IMG/VR virus record: IMGVR_UViG_3300030098_002480
Coordinates: 1-46,581 of that record
Direction: 5' to 3' (one strand)
DNA length: 46,581 bases
Source: a virus
Shown: positions 25,576 to 33,551 of the stretch, piece by piece
Position numbering within the stretch: position 1 is the stretch's first letter
Layout: each line of letters opens with the position of its first letter
Translations under genes and position numbers: made by a program
Notes under the pieces: generated by a model
Database searches by the model: none
What the model saw: the letters and a program-made list of their open reading frames with translations, nothing else
Told to the model about the DNA's origin: nothing

Positions 25576-25990
25576 CTACGAAATTTTCTTCTACACGTTT
25601 TTGAGCGGTTTCCAGTCGGAGGTTAATGTCGTTTATGTTGAACGAGATTCCCTTGGTGTTCTTATCGCTCTTTTGATCTCCGAGCCACTTGAAGATGTCT
25701 TTCTTAACAGCTTCGTTTTCTCCGTACTCCAGTAGCTCACGGGCAGTTTGGAAAGCCAAAGGCAGTAGCTTGTCTACCTCTTCATTGAAGTTAAACTCTG
25801 GTTCTTCAGCGTTGTAGTCTAGGTCTTCCTCGTTTTTTGATGTAGCTTTTTCAAGCTGGTACTTAAAGAGGTTGTCAAAGGTTACTTTGAACGCTGTGTG
25901 TTCTTTACTTTGACCAAGTAACTCTCCAATTTTTGACGGGCTAAGTCCCTGCCTTGCGAGGGCAATAGCCTGTAAATCTTGGTTTTTCAT
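25559..25990 (-). CDS. Terminase small subunit candidate
   Basis: A 143-residue protein with an N-terminal helix-turn-helix-like stretch (LQAIALARQGLSPSKIGELLGQSKEHTAFKV), an acidic linker and a helical oligomerisation-like segment. Small, HTH-bearing and directly upstream of terL with overlap: the typical setting of TerS, which recognises packaging sites. No direct sequence match is recalled, so the call is by motif and position. Confidence 0.7.
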   Translation of the reverse strand: MKNQDLQAIALARQGLSPSKIGELLGQSKEHTAFKVTFDNLFKYQLEKATSKNEEDLDYNAEEPEFNFNEEVDKLLPLAFQTARELLEYGENEAVKKDIFKWLGDQKSDKNTKGISFNINDINLRLETAQKRVEENFVDVDSY

Positions 25991-25997
25991 TTAGTAA

Positions 25998-28900
25998 TTA
26001 ACTTTGTGCGGCTTCTCGCTGTTGCCTAGCAAGTTCTAGCAGGAACTCTCTGAAGTCTTCGCTCCCTGTCCAATCAATTCCATCTGTACCTGCAATTATA
26101 TCCAGCATACCAGCGTTCAAGCCTAAGTCTGCTATGACTTTTTTAGCATCGGCCATTCGTTGATCTGTTATGGTTTTATCAAAAGACATAGCGTTGTTGT
26201 GGAACTTAACCTTTACACCGTTTTCTAATAGTGTTTTGGTTATCCTGTATCTTAGGTCGCCCACTTCATCGTCTTCGTTTTTGCTGCGGTAGAGTAGCTT
26301 TCTGGATACTTCCATCGGGTCTTCTTTCAAATCCTTAGATGTGAAGTTTAGCTTACCTGTTATCTTTTGTCCGATTTCGGAAAACACCGAACCAACTGCT
26401 TTTGCACCTTGGCCAAGTAAGTGAAAAGCTCCATTGAGTACGTCTTGTATTGGATTTCCTGAGTAGTCTGCGTTAGCCTCGAACATACCCTGAGCTGCGT
26501 TTTTAATGTCGCTAAGGAGTGCGTTAGCTGTCATTCCGATGGCTGCTGGTGGGTTTGTGAGTAGGGCAAAAATTCCCATAGGTTGAAGGTCTCCGTATTC
26601 TTGGGTTTCTGTTAAGTTGTTCCACTTTCTACCCCAAGCTTCGTCCTTGCTTGTTTCCCATGTTTGACCAAGTTCTTTTCTTAGTTTGTTTAGGTTTTTC
26701 GCAAATTCTTTTAGCTGTTCTTTTGTGCCTTTCAGGCCAGATGCTTGTAAGGATTCCTCGCTGATCGTCTTACTTGGGTCTCCAGCAAGGTCAAATACGT
26801 TGTTAATCATACCACCTAGCTCGTTGAACCCATCTAAAGCTTTGTTGCCGTAGCCTACGATTTTACCTGTCTCGTCTTTCTTCTCGTAGTTAAGATTACT
26901 AAACCCAACGTCCGGTCTTAATGATTGGTTTCCATCTACCCAGTTATCAAAGTCTGTCTCTGACCTGAAAATAACTGTCTTGCCATTGTTAACACCATTA
27001 GGATGCAGACTGTCAAGCACAGGAGTTACGCTTCCTTCTGATACATCCATAATTTCCTGCATTGTAAAGCCGTTCCGTGAACCGCCGGGAACTCCTTCTG
27101 ATATTGTTGTTGTTTCTGTTGTTCCGGTTGTTCCTGTGCTACCGCCCATTACGCTGCCGGGGGTTCCTGTAGGGAGTGGTGCATTTTGCTTGAAGTCGTA
27201 ACCTGCACGATTCGACCACCATGAGAGTGGCTGTTGTGTTATTTCTCCAGTCTCTCTGTTTACCTGTGGGCCAGATGTGTAAGGTGTTTGAGATATTATA
27301 GGCTGTCCTTGAGATGCGCCAGACGTAGACCAGCGCGTTTCTGCATAACCTTGTGGGCCTGTGTATAACCAGCCACGACCCGGTGCTGGTTCTTGAGCTT
27401 GAACTTGCTGGTTCCTATCCGGTGTTACCTGCTGTTCTGGCAAGTCTGGTACAGCTAAGTTTGGATTCTGTGCAAATGTTTCTGTTGTTTCTGTTGTTTC
27501 TGCTGGCAAGTCTGGAGTTTCTGTTACTATCTGTGCATCAGCTATCTCGCCGGTAAATGGTTGTTCTTGTATTTGGGTTATATCTGGCCCTGCATTTACG
27601 TCTATTCCCTCTGGTATAATAACTGTGTCTTGCGTCAGAGTTGTTGATGGGTCAATAGTTTTAGCTAGAATTTCTGGATTAGCCTGTACTATTGCGGGAT
27701 CTAGAGGGGGTTTGCCGGGTTCTGTTACAGGGCCGCGTATGTAGCCGTGAGGGCCAGAAGCGTGTCCCGGTACGTTTTTAACCATGTCACCCTCTTGATC
27801 TTTGAAGATTATTGGGTTAGAGCCGGGAGGCGGAAAGTTTATCTCGCCAGCGTCCATAGTTTCTGGTTCTACCGGAATAGGCACGGGGTCTAACTGTACA
27901 GGCTCCTGTACAGGAATCGGATCTTCTGCTACGGTTATTGGCTGTTCTGTTACGGTGGGGGCTGGCTGTTGTCTAGGGTCTATTGGGGGTAAGGCTACTT
28001 CGTACGGGTTTATTTCTGGCTGTAACTGAGTGGTTATTTCCGGTGCAGTTTGTATTGGTGGCTGTGCTAGAGGGTTTTGTGCAATAACGGGGGCAGTTTG
28101 TATCGGCGGTGCTTGGTCTATGATGTCTTGTACTTGCTGTGCCTGTGGGCTTTCTGCCCATTGGGGTACGTCAGACTCAGGCACAACTATGCTTTTAGGT
28201 TCTGCGGTGGTTACATCTGGTACTATGTCGTCTAGGATTGTTGTTACTTCGTCAGGCACTATTGGTTGTTCTGTCGCAGGGGTAGGTTGCTGTATTTGTA
28301 TGGGTTCTGCGGTGGCTATTTCTGTGAGAGTTGGTGGAGAGAAAGTTTCTTGAGCGACAACCGGAGGACTTATTGGGGATAGTGTCGGGGGTAACTCTGG
28401 TGTTATTGTTCCTACGGGGTCTGCTTGGGGTCTAATTATTTGGGTTCCTATTGGCCCTTGGTCTATCGGCAGAGGCATGGGAGCCTCGATGTAGACGGGT
28501 TGAGGCTGTTGTATGTCAACTGGTTCTGCTGTTGTATCTACACCTACGTTGGGGCCGGGTACAGGTAAAGGTTGCTCAGGTGTGACTAAGTTTGGTTGTA
28601 CCGGCGAAATTGGCGGTAGTAAGTTAGGTTTTTGTGGTACAGTTAGGTTTGGTTGTACGGGAGAAACCGGAGGTAGTAAATTGGGCTGTTGCGGTGTAAC
28701 TAGGTTTGGTTGTATTGGGGAAGTTGGTGGTGTAGTTCTTGGGTCAGGTAAGGTTATGTCGCCTTCTCCGGTTTCTCGTCGAAATCTAGGGTCTACGGTG
28801 GGTGGTTGATTTTCTGGCATCCATACTCTGTCTGGAGATGGGCCGTAGTTTTCTGGCCTTGGAGCTGGAGTACCCATACGCCTCCTTGGCATAGGCTCTG

Positions 28901-29123
28901 CTATGATAGCGTTGGGCGCAGGAGTAGGAACAGGTTCTACAGCAACAGGAGGCGGAAATATGGGCTGCGAAATCGGAGGTTGGTAGTAGTCGTTGTATAC
29001 TGTAGGCCCGGTGTCTATTCCAGTAGCAGGAGCTATTGGGGGTACAAACTGCGGGGATACCCGCCTTACAGGTCTAATCGCTTGTTGCTGGTTAACTTGT
29101 GGTTTCGCTATTGTCCTTGCCAT
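25998..29123 (-). CDS. Proline/glutamine-rich protein heading the virion operon
   Basis: A 1041-residue protein of unknown function. About residues 1-620 are low complexity, rich in Pro, Gln, Thr and Val, with a 19-residue tandem repeat (SPVQPNLVTPQQPNLLPPI) near 130-185. About 680-1041 looks folded: a mixed segment, then helices, a hydrophobic stretch (IFALLTNPPAAIGMTANALLSDI) and a charged helical end. It is the first large gene after the minus-strand sigma-54-like promoter and precedes terminase, an unusual place for a structural gene. A virion surface, internal or host-interaction protein are all possible. Shine-Dalgarno AAGGAAA precedes the ATG. Confidence 0.75.
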   Translation of the reverse strand: MARTIAKPQVNQQQAIRPVRRVSPQFVPPIAPATGIDTGPTVYNDYYQPPISQPIFPPPVAVEPVPTPAPNAIIAEPMPRRRMGTPAPRPENYGPSPDRVWMPENQPPTVDPRFRRETGEGDITLPDPRTTPPTSPIQPNLVTPQQPNLLPPVSPVQPNLTVPQKPNLLPPISPVQPNLVTPEQPLPVPGPNVGVDTTAEPVDIQQPQPVYIEAPMPLPIDQGPIGTQIIRPQADPVGTITPELPPTLSPISPPVVAQETFSPPTLTEIATAEPIQIQQPTPATEQPIVPDEVTTILDDIVPDVTTAEPKSIVVPESDVPQWAESPQAQQVQDIIDQAPPIQTAPVIAQNPLAQPPIQTAPEITTQLQPEINPYEVALPPIDPRQQPAPTVTEQPITVAEDPIPVQEPVQLDPVPIPVEPETMDAGEINFPPPGSNPIIFKDQEGDMVKNVPGHASGPHGYIRGPVTEPGKPPLDPAIVQANPEILAKTIDPSTTLTQDTVIIPEGIDVNAGPDITQIQEQPFTGEIADAQIVTETPDLPAETTETTETFAQNPNLAVPDLPEQQVTPDRNQQVQAQEPAPGRGWLYTGPQGYAETRWSTSGASQGQPIISQTPYTSGPQVNRETGEITQQPLSWWSNRAGYDFKQNAPLPTGTPGSVMGGSTGTTGTTETTTISEGVPGGSRNGFTMQEIMDVSEGSVTPVLDSLHPNGVNNGKTVIFRSETDFDNWVDGNQSLRPDVGFSNLNYEKKDETGKIVGYGNKALDGFNELGGMINNVFDLAGDPSKTISEESLQASGLKGTKEQLKEFAKNLNKLRKELGQTWETSKDEAWGRKWNNLTETQEYGDLQPMGIFALLTNPPAAIGMTANALLSDIKNAAQGMFEANADYSGNPIQDVLNGAFHLLGQGAKAVGSVFSEIGQKITGKLNFTSKDLKEDPMEVSRKLLYRSKNEDDEVGDLRYRITKTLLENGVKVKFHNNAMSFDKTITDQRMADAKKVIADLGLNAGMLDIIAGTDGIDWTGSEDFREFLLELARQQREAAQS
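28582..28738 (-). repeat. 57-bp tandem repeat, about 2.7 copies
   Basis: Repeats with a 57-bp period (anchor TTTGGTTGTA at 28591, 28648 and 28705) encode the 19-residue Pro/Gln repeat of the 1041-residue protein. The copies differ mainly at third codon positions, so the protein repeat is being kept. Confidence 0.85.
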
Positions 29124-29235
29124 TCCAAGTTTCCTTTTCTTTCTTCAGGTAGTGTTTGATTAGCGCTGTGCTAAGGCAAATCTCTTTGGCCCTCTCCGAG
29201 AACCCCTCGAACTTGATTTTACTGCTGGTATCCAT
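29092..29235 (-). CDS. Small protein in the virion-operon leader (47 residues, longer open frame)
   Basis: The ATG at 29235 gives a 47-residue product (MDTSSKIKFEGFSERAKEIC ...) overlapping the next gene by 32 nt. The frame is open further upstream to a TAG near 29413, about 107 codons in all, and those residues also look protein-like (YELVNSYQGALTVRLDGI), yet that part has no ATG. It may start at a TTG, be a gene that lost its start through a change in the GGGGAGGGGG run near 29380, or be short as listed. The sigma-54-like promoter lies inside the upstream part. Function unknown. Confidence 0.4.
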   Translation of the reverse strand: MDTSSKIKFEGFSERAKEICLSTALIKHYLKKEKETWNGKDNSETTS

Positions 29236-29250
29236 AACCAACTCGCCTAT

Positions 29251-29266
29251 AGCAACTTTGATGCCA
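29251..29266 (-). promoter_or_regulatory. Sigma-54-like -24/-12 promoter for the virion unit
   Basis: The minus strand reads TGGCATCAAAGTTGCT, with GG-N10-GC spacing exactly as in sigma-54 promoters (consensus TGGCACG-N4-TTGCW). The -12 half TTGCT is perfect, the -24 half differs at two places. It points to the 1041-residue gene and the whole structural arm. The AACAGTT palindrome lies just upstream. Confidence 0.65.
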
Positions 29267-29273
29267 TCCAACC

Positions 29274-29302
29274 TAACAGTTAAAGCACCTTGGTAACTGT
29301 TA
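29274..29302. promoter_or_regulatory. Palindromic AACAGTT operator/enhancer element
   Basis: Perfect 9-bp inverted repeat TAACAGTTA - 11 nt - TAACTGTTA. The minus strand reads TAACAGTTACCAAGGTGC, almost the same as TAACAGTTAAAGGTGC at 36658-36673 near the other sigma-54-like promoter. It is likely bound by a dimeric regulator. Confidence 0.6.
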
Positions 29303-29459
29303 ACTAACTCGTATTTTTTGTCATTTTCCCAGAGAGGGTGATAGTTCTGGAGTCGCTTTTGTTCTGGCCCCCTCCCCTCTGGACTACGTACACCAGGACA
29401 ACATTTTTCCTAGACTATAATCATAAATTATGTAGAGCAGGAAAAAGTATCAGATGTTA

Positions 29460-29629
29460 ATGATGATTGAAAAATAAGTTTATAGGAAAAGTAAAGGGAG
29501 GGCGAGAGGTTGAGAGAGGTTTATGGTTGTTTGTATTTATATAAATATATTTTTATATATATAATAAGACCCCCAAAGCTACTTACCCCTCCCGCTTTTT
29601 TCGTGATAAACTTATAAATCAATCATCAT
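29460..29629. other. Inverted repeat around an AT-rich core at the arm switch (replication origin candidate)
   Basis: ATGATGATTGA-AAA-ATAAGTTTAT at 29460-29483 recurs as its reverse complement at 29606-29629 (ATAAACTTAT-AAA-TCAATCATCAT). Weaker similarity extends inward (GAAAA then GGGAGGG on the arms). Between them, 29535-29570 is almost pure A/T (TATATAAATATATTTTTATA). Repeats flanking an easily melted core at the point of divergent transcription fit an origin, though divergent promoter control is an alternative. No gene is seen in 29,420-29,700. Confidence 0.5.
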
Positions 29630-29661
29630 CAATACCTGTTAAAACTTTCTTACTTTAGCAG

Positions 29662-29691
29662 TTGACAACCTAGGCCAGAAAATGCTAGATT
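29662..29691 (+). promoter_or_regulatory. Sigma-70-type promoter of the single-gene unit
   Basis: TTGACA (29662-29667), 18-nt spacer, TAGATT (29686-29691) with TGC before the -10 (extended type). Predicted start near 29698, just before the first rightward gene. Confidence 0.65.
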
Positions 29692-29733
29692 TGCTGCACG
29701 TGCTAAATGCACGTTTTAACTACTAAAAACATA

Positions 29734-30192
29734 ATGAGTACAAAATACATGACACATGTGGTCGAGTTTGCGGCCGAATTCACTATTGAAGATAACAGAC
29801 TCGGCAACGATGCTATACGCTACACCGGTAGCGTGGCAGATGCTGAGGCATTTATCACGGCTCAGACTGAGCGCCCCGGCGAGGGAGATCAGTCTAGCTA
29901 TGAAAAGGTGTTGCTGGAGATTCTCACCGCCAACTTTAACAGTAAGGTGAATGACCTACCGGCGGAAGAAAACAGCGAAGCCTTGCTAAAGCGCCTTAAC
30001 GGTTGGCACAAGCGCCCCGAAAAGGCCGCCACAAGCGCCGAGAATACCAGAAACTCGGCGCACTACAACGAAACCCAAAATCTTGCCGCCGCTCACTCTG
30101 AAGCTATCGCGAAGTATGGCGAAGAGTCTGAGGAGGCCAAAAAGACAGCAGCGGCCCTTGTCGCTTACAACCTGTCCAAACTCGGAGTCTAA
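29734..30192 (+). CDS. Unknown 152-residue protein with its own promoter and terminator
   Basis: The frame opens at 29707; MSTKYMTHVVEFAAEF at 29734 is preferred because the predicted transcript starts near 29698, but neither start has a clear Shine-Dalgarno. No motif is recognised. The protein is polar and helical, with an acidic middle and a C-terminal Ala/Glu helix (AIAKYGEESEEAKKTAAALVAYNL). The gene is richer in G+C and uses GCC, CGC and GGC more than the genes to its right. With a sigma-70 promoter before it and a strong terminator behind it, it is an independent unit, like a moron or an immediate-early host-takeover gene. Confidence 0.7.
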   Translation: MSTKYMTHVVEFAAEFTIEDNRLGNDAIRYTGSVADAEAFITAQTERPGEGDQSSYEKVLLEILTANFNSKVNDLPAEENSEALLKRLNGWHKRPEKAATSAENTRNSAHYNETQNLAAAHSEAIAKYGEESEEAKKTAAALVAYNLSKLGV

Positions 30193-30218
30193 GCCTCCCC
30201 CGACATACAACAAGCAAG

Positions 30219-30244
30219 CCGTCCCTTTTTGGGACGGTTTTTTT
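30219..30244 (+). terminator. Rho-independent terminator
   Basis: CCGTCCC, TTTTT loop, GGGACGG, then seven T. This is a textbook intrinsic terminator 27 bp after the stop of the single-gene unit. The following 150 bp (30245-30393) is C-rich and holds no gene that I can see. Confidence 0.92.
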
Positions 30245-30393
30245 CTTCCCTCTACCAATTACACTTTTACCCCTTTTCTATAATCTCGTATCCCCCGATC
30301 TACAACCCCCGCAACTTATAGACTACACCCCTTTTAATAAGTAAAGTAACAATCCCCAACGGTTAGACCACACAAATAACCCGTAGAATATGC

Positions 30394-30421
30394 TTGTTTA
30401 TTACGTAGAGTATGGTATAAT
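30394..30421 (+). promoter_or_regulatory. Early sigma-70 promoter
   Basis: TTGTTT (30394-30399), 16-nt spacer, perfect TATAAT (30416-30421) with TGG directly before it (extended -10). The transcript would start about 20 bp before the first early gene and its AGAGAAAGAAAG ribosome site. Confidence 0.8.
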
Positions 30422-30449
30422 TGGCGGTTGCTAGAGAAAGAAAGTTAAA

Positions 30450-30935
30450 ATGAACCTAGACTATCTATTAAATGACACAAAGACCACAAAAGTTTGGTGC
30501 TTACTGAAGCTTGCCAAGCCTACGTGCAACCCGATGTACGACACGTACTCCCGGCACGACTCGGTAGAGATTACTCTAGCTGAGGCCGTGCGCGTAGCAG
30601 ACGCTCAACTTCCAGATGTCGTAGTTGAGTATCAAGGCGAGGAGTACACTAAGACTTGGTACGATAAGCCTATGCCGAAACTTAGCGTAGGTAAAGCACG
30701 CCTTTGGTGTAAGCAAGCGTGGATTGCTAGCCGACAACGCCGAAGTCTTGAACAAGACAAGATTGCAAAGCGTACCGCAAAGATCGAGCTGGTCATAGAC
30801 TACTTTGTCCAAAAGCTAGAGCGAGACCGGCAAAAGGTTAGACTAGAGCTACTGTGTGAGATGGACAGGACAACTCAGCAAGCTACGATAGACGCAATCT
30901 ATCCTATAGCCCAGAAAGCCTTAGCCCACAAGTAA
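30450..30935 (+). CDS. Unknown early protein (161 residues)
   Basis: First gene of the early unit, behind an extended -10 promoter and an AGAGAAAGAAAG ribosome site. The N-terminal half is mixed (KVWCLLKLAKPTCNPMYDTY), the centre basic (VGKARLWCKQAWIASRQRRSLEQDKI) and the C-terminal half a long charged helix. No catalytic motif is seen. Position suggests an immediate-early regulator or host-takeover protein, but nothing in the sequence proves that. Confidence 0.7.
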   Translation: MNLDYLLNDTKTTKVWCLLKLAKPTCNPMYDTYSRHDSVEITLAEAVRVADAQLPDVVVEYQGEEYTKTWYDKPMPKLSVGKARLWCKQAWIASRQRRSLEQDKIAKRTAKIELVIDYFVQKLERDRQKVRLELLCEMDRTTQQATIDAIYPIAQKALAHK

Positions 30936-30980
30936 CCAAAGATTTAATCCAAGGCTAGTAACTTTGGACTAACCAAGAAA

Positions 30981-32528
30981 ATGAAAGTACAGAAACCAGA
31001 CAAAGACTATATGCTAGATTGCACAGAGCATATAGTCCAAGCGGCTATTGAAACGATAGTCGAGAATGCTGGAGCGCGTAGTATGCCGTTCCAGATAAAG
31101 GCTGCGACAAGTGCAGCCATCAAGCTACAGCAGAAGCAAGGTGTTCTGCTCCAAGCTCACGCCGGTCTAGGGAAAACCTACATGGTACTCCCCGCAATCA
31201 AGTACCTACTCGACAACAACTTACTAGAGAAGAAAAGTAATTGGCCTATGCCAATCTTGTGGGTTACTCCAGCAGCAGTCATACCCCAAACTCTAGAGGT
31301 TATCAACCAGTTTAGGCTAACTCCCCACATATTTCCTATGTCTTACGCTGGTCTACGAGGTAAGATAGGCGAACAAGTTTACTGGACTAAGCACAAGCAT
31401 CCGGTACACAATACGTTCGCATACAACTGGAACCCACACGCTTTGCCGTCTCTGGTAGTCTTTGATGAGTGCCAAGGTCTCAAGAACGAGACCGCTTCCC
31501 AGACACAGATCGCTTGGTCTATCCCACAGGGAGTCAAACGTATCTTTATCTCTGCCACTCCCTACCAGAAAGTCAGCGAGTCACGTAGCGTAGTCCAAGG
31601 TGTAGGTATGAACTACGGCCAAGAACAGGTTACGACAGACACGGCCCCGCAACTACTCCGAGACATAGCTCGCTGGGGTAGCCCAAACAAACTATGCCAA
31701 GCCCAAATGGGTAGACTACGCGACTCCATGAAACCTTACGCTGTCTACGTACCAAAAGTACGCTACAAGCACGTAACACACACGCGCTGTCGTCTCATAG
31801 AGTTTGAGAGCGACGAAGAGAAGGCACAATATGATGGCTTCTACGAAGCGTTCCTCGCCAAGTGTCGTAAGTACGACCGTAACACTAACTTCGGTTGGAA
31901 CGAGATGCTCGTAGCCATGCAGAAGTTCCGAGAGGGAGCCGAACTTACTCGCGCCAAGCGTATGGCCAAGCGTGCGATAAGCACTATCGAGCGGGGCCGA
32001 CAGACTATCGTAGTCTGCAACTTCGTTGAACCTATGCGGGAAGTATACAAGTCTCTGGTAGACCTCGGCCTTCCCAAGTCCAGGATTACGCACATCGTTG
32101 GCGGACAATCCCAAAGTACAAGGGAACACCAACGGCAACAGTTCCAGAAAGGCGACGCGGATGTTATGCTATTCACCATGCGGTCAGGTGGAGTAGGTAT
32201 CAGCTTACACCACGACAACGAGAAGGCTAGGCCAAGACACATAATCATACCTCCAACATGGTCAGCCATAGATTTAGTCCAAGCACTAGGTCGAGGCCAC
32301 CGTATAACTTCCATCTCTGACACAACTCAGGATGTTATATGGTACAAGAACACCATAGAAGAAAAGGTATGCGCCAGAGTGGAGGCTAAGCTAGGTTGCA
32401 TCAACGCTTCAGTAGGTGCGAAAGAGAATTGGGTTAACGTATTCACCAACGGTACAGTACAAAAAGACATAGCTACCAAAGATGAATATACCGAGAACGA
32501 AGAAGAAAACCTTACAGTAGAACAATGA
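30981..32528 (+). CDS. SNF2-like superfamily 2 DNA helicase/translocase
   Basis: A 515-residue protein with the two RecA-like lobes. Lobe 1: Walker A AHAGLGKTY (about 59-67), LWVTPAAVI (motif Ia), DECQ (162-165, motif II) and SATP (191-194, motif III). Lobe 2: a motif V region (MRSGGVGISLHHDN) and QALGRGHRI (motif VI). DECQ and the GVGISL/LGRGHR pair match compact phage SNF2-type helicases. It probably moves along double-stranded DNA in replication or recombination. It is near the start of the early unit and couples to the next gene through ATGA. Confidence 0.85.
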   Translation: MKVQKPDKDYMLDCTEHIVQAAIETIVENAGARSMPFQIKAATSAAIKLQQKQGVLLQAHAGLGKTYMVLPAIKYLLDNNLLEKKSNWPMPILWVTPAAVIPQTLEVINQFRLTPHIFPMSYAGLRGKIGEQVYWTKHKHPVHNTFAYNWNPHALPSLVVFDECQGLKNETASQTQIAWSIPQGVKRIFISATPYQKVSESRSVVQGVGMNYGQEQVTTDTAPQLLRDIARWGSPNKLCQAQMGRLRDSMKPYAVYVPKVRYKHVTHTRCRLIEFESDEEKAQYDGFYEAFLAKCRKYDRNTNFGWNEMLVAMQKFREGAELTRAKRMAKRAISTIERGRQTIVVCNFVEPMREVYKSLVDLGLPKSRITHIVGGQSQSTREHQRQQFQKGDADVMLFTMRSGGVGISLHHDNEKARPRHIIIPPTWSAIDLVQALGRGHRITSISDTTQDVIWYKNTIEEKVCARVEAKLGCINASVGAKENWVNVFTNGTVQKDIATKDEYTENEEENLTVEQ

Positions 32529-32791
32529 AAAACCTATCACGCGAAACAAGAATAACAAGACTGTGCGAAAGGCTACGCGGAGAGCGTTCGCCAACTAGAA
32601 TCGGCACTATAACCAAAGGCTCCCTTGAGATACAGATTAACAGGGGAGATAAGCTAAACTACACACGCTTGGCGTTTATCGTAGATCGCTGGGACGACCT
32701 ATCCTGGCAAGATAAAACATGGCGGATTAAGTTTGCTCAGTTTATGAACTACGAAGGAGCTTTACCTCTAGGTTGGAGAGTAGAACAATGA
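32525..32791 (+). CDS. Unknown small protein (88 residues)
   Basis: Starts in ATGA overlap with the helicase stop and ends in ATGA overlap with the next gene. A basic N-terminal half (ETRITRLCERLRGERSPTRIG) is followed by LEIQINRGDKLNYTRLAFIVDRWDDLSWQD. The fold is unknown. Possibly a helicase accessory protein given the coupling. Confidence 0.6.
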   Translation: MKNLSRETRITRLCERLRGERSPTRIGTITKGSLEIQINRGDKLNYTRLAFIVDRWDDLSWQDKTWRIKFAQFMNYEGALPLGWRVEQ

Positions 32792-32931
32792 AAAAACGTA
32801 GACTTCGAGACCTTAACAAAGAACTAAGCAGAACAGGTACACCTTTAGGCTTAGGAAACCAACAACGTGCAGCCAACACTAACAAAGGCAAGTCCACTAA
32901 CAGACAGAAACCTAGGAGACGTAAGAAATGA
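32788..32931 (+). CDS. 47-residue basic protein with NKGKxTNRQKP tail
   Basis: ATGA overlaps at both ends. About a third of residues are Lys or Arg. The C-terminal NKGKSTNRQKPRRRKK matches the end of the 45-residue protein at 39035-39172 (NKGKATNRQKPKKRKR), so the two are paralogues at that end. Likely binds nucleic acid; no family recognised. Confidence 0.65.
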   Translation: MKKRRLRDLNKELSRTGTPLGLGNQQRAANTNKGKSTNRQKPRRRKK

Positions 32932-33083
32932 GCCGCAAGTATACAAACCTACTTATCGAAATGGTCGAAGATGGTAGGATAGACAAAGACCAACTTATCA
33001 TAGCCTTCGCCAAGTACATGAGCGAGGACGAGGTAAAGGACATGATGCACCTAAACGAAATAACTACAGACGATGAAGAATAA
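32928..33083 (+). CDS. 51-residue acidic helical protein
   Basis: Begins in the stop of the basic gene (ATGA). MSRKYTNLLIEMVEDGRIDK, then FAKYMSEDEVKDMM: a helical protein of the kind frequent among small phage proteins, with a SEDEVKDM stretch. Function unknown. Confidence 0.65.
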   Translation: MSRKYTNLLIEMVEDGRIDKDQLIIAFAKYMSEDEVKDMMHLNEITTDDEE

Positions 33084-33195
33084 AACATACATAAACTTAA
33101 TGTACTCTATAACAGCCATACTCCATTGGACTATCCTCGGTACTCTAGCATGGGTAACAGGCATAGCCCTCGGCTACTTACTATTCTACCCATGA
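33073..33195 (+). CDS. 40-residue single-span membrane protein
   Basis: Overlaps the previous gene by 11 nt and the next by 4 (ATGA). One hydrophobic helix (ILHWTILGTLAWVTGIALGYLLF) covers most of the protein, with a basic N-terminus, so it is probably anchored with that end inside. An early one-span protein could act in superinfection control or membrane takeover. Function unknown. Confidence 0.55.
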   Translation: MKNKTYINLMYSITAILHWTILGTLAWVTGIALGYLLFYP

Positions 33196-33551
33196 ACTCA
33201 CAGGATAAAGAATACGTAAACCTACCACACACCTACGTCTTTACCGTAGACACCGAGACAGCGTTCAGGAATATCGGGGAATGTATCCCAACGATTCTTG
33301 AAGCGTACGAAAAAGCCGGAGACATTAAAGGCTACAGCTTTGGCAACTGGGTAGAAGTCCAAGCTCCCTCTTATGTCTACGGAAAAAGTCTAGCTTGGAC
33401 AGATCGCAAGCTACTCAACAAGACTACTTATTGGCTAGTCTTTAAGACATCTGAATATGTAGATGTCATGCGTCCAATACAAGCTCTATGTATGTACCTA
33501 GATGCAAAGAAAAACAACACAGAAGAAAACACAGAAGAAAATGAGTTCTAA
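33192..33551 (+). CDS. Unknown early protein (119 residues)
   Basis: The start at 33192 (MNSQDKEYVNLPHTYVFTV) is chosen over 33126 because it forms ATGA with the upstream stop. The protein is mixed alpha/beta, with a Trp/Tyr-rich centre (GNWVEVQAPSYVYGKSLAWTDRK) and an Asn/Glu-rich tail that overlaps the next start by 11 nt. No motif recognised. Confidence 0.6.
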   Translation: MNSQDKEYVNLPHTYVFTVDTETAFRNIGECIPTILEAYEKAGDIKGYSFGNWVEVQAPSYVYGKSLAWTDRKLLNKTTYWLVFKTSEYVDVMRPIQALCMYLDAKKNNTEENTEENEF

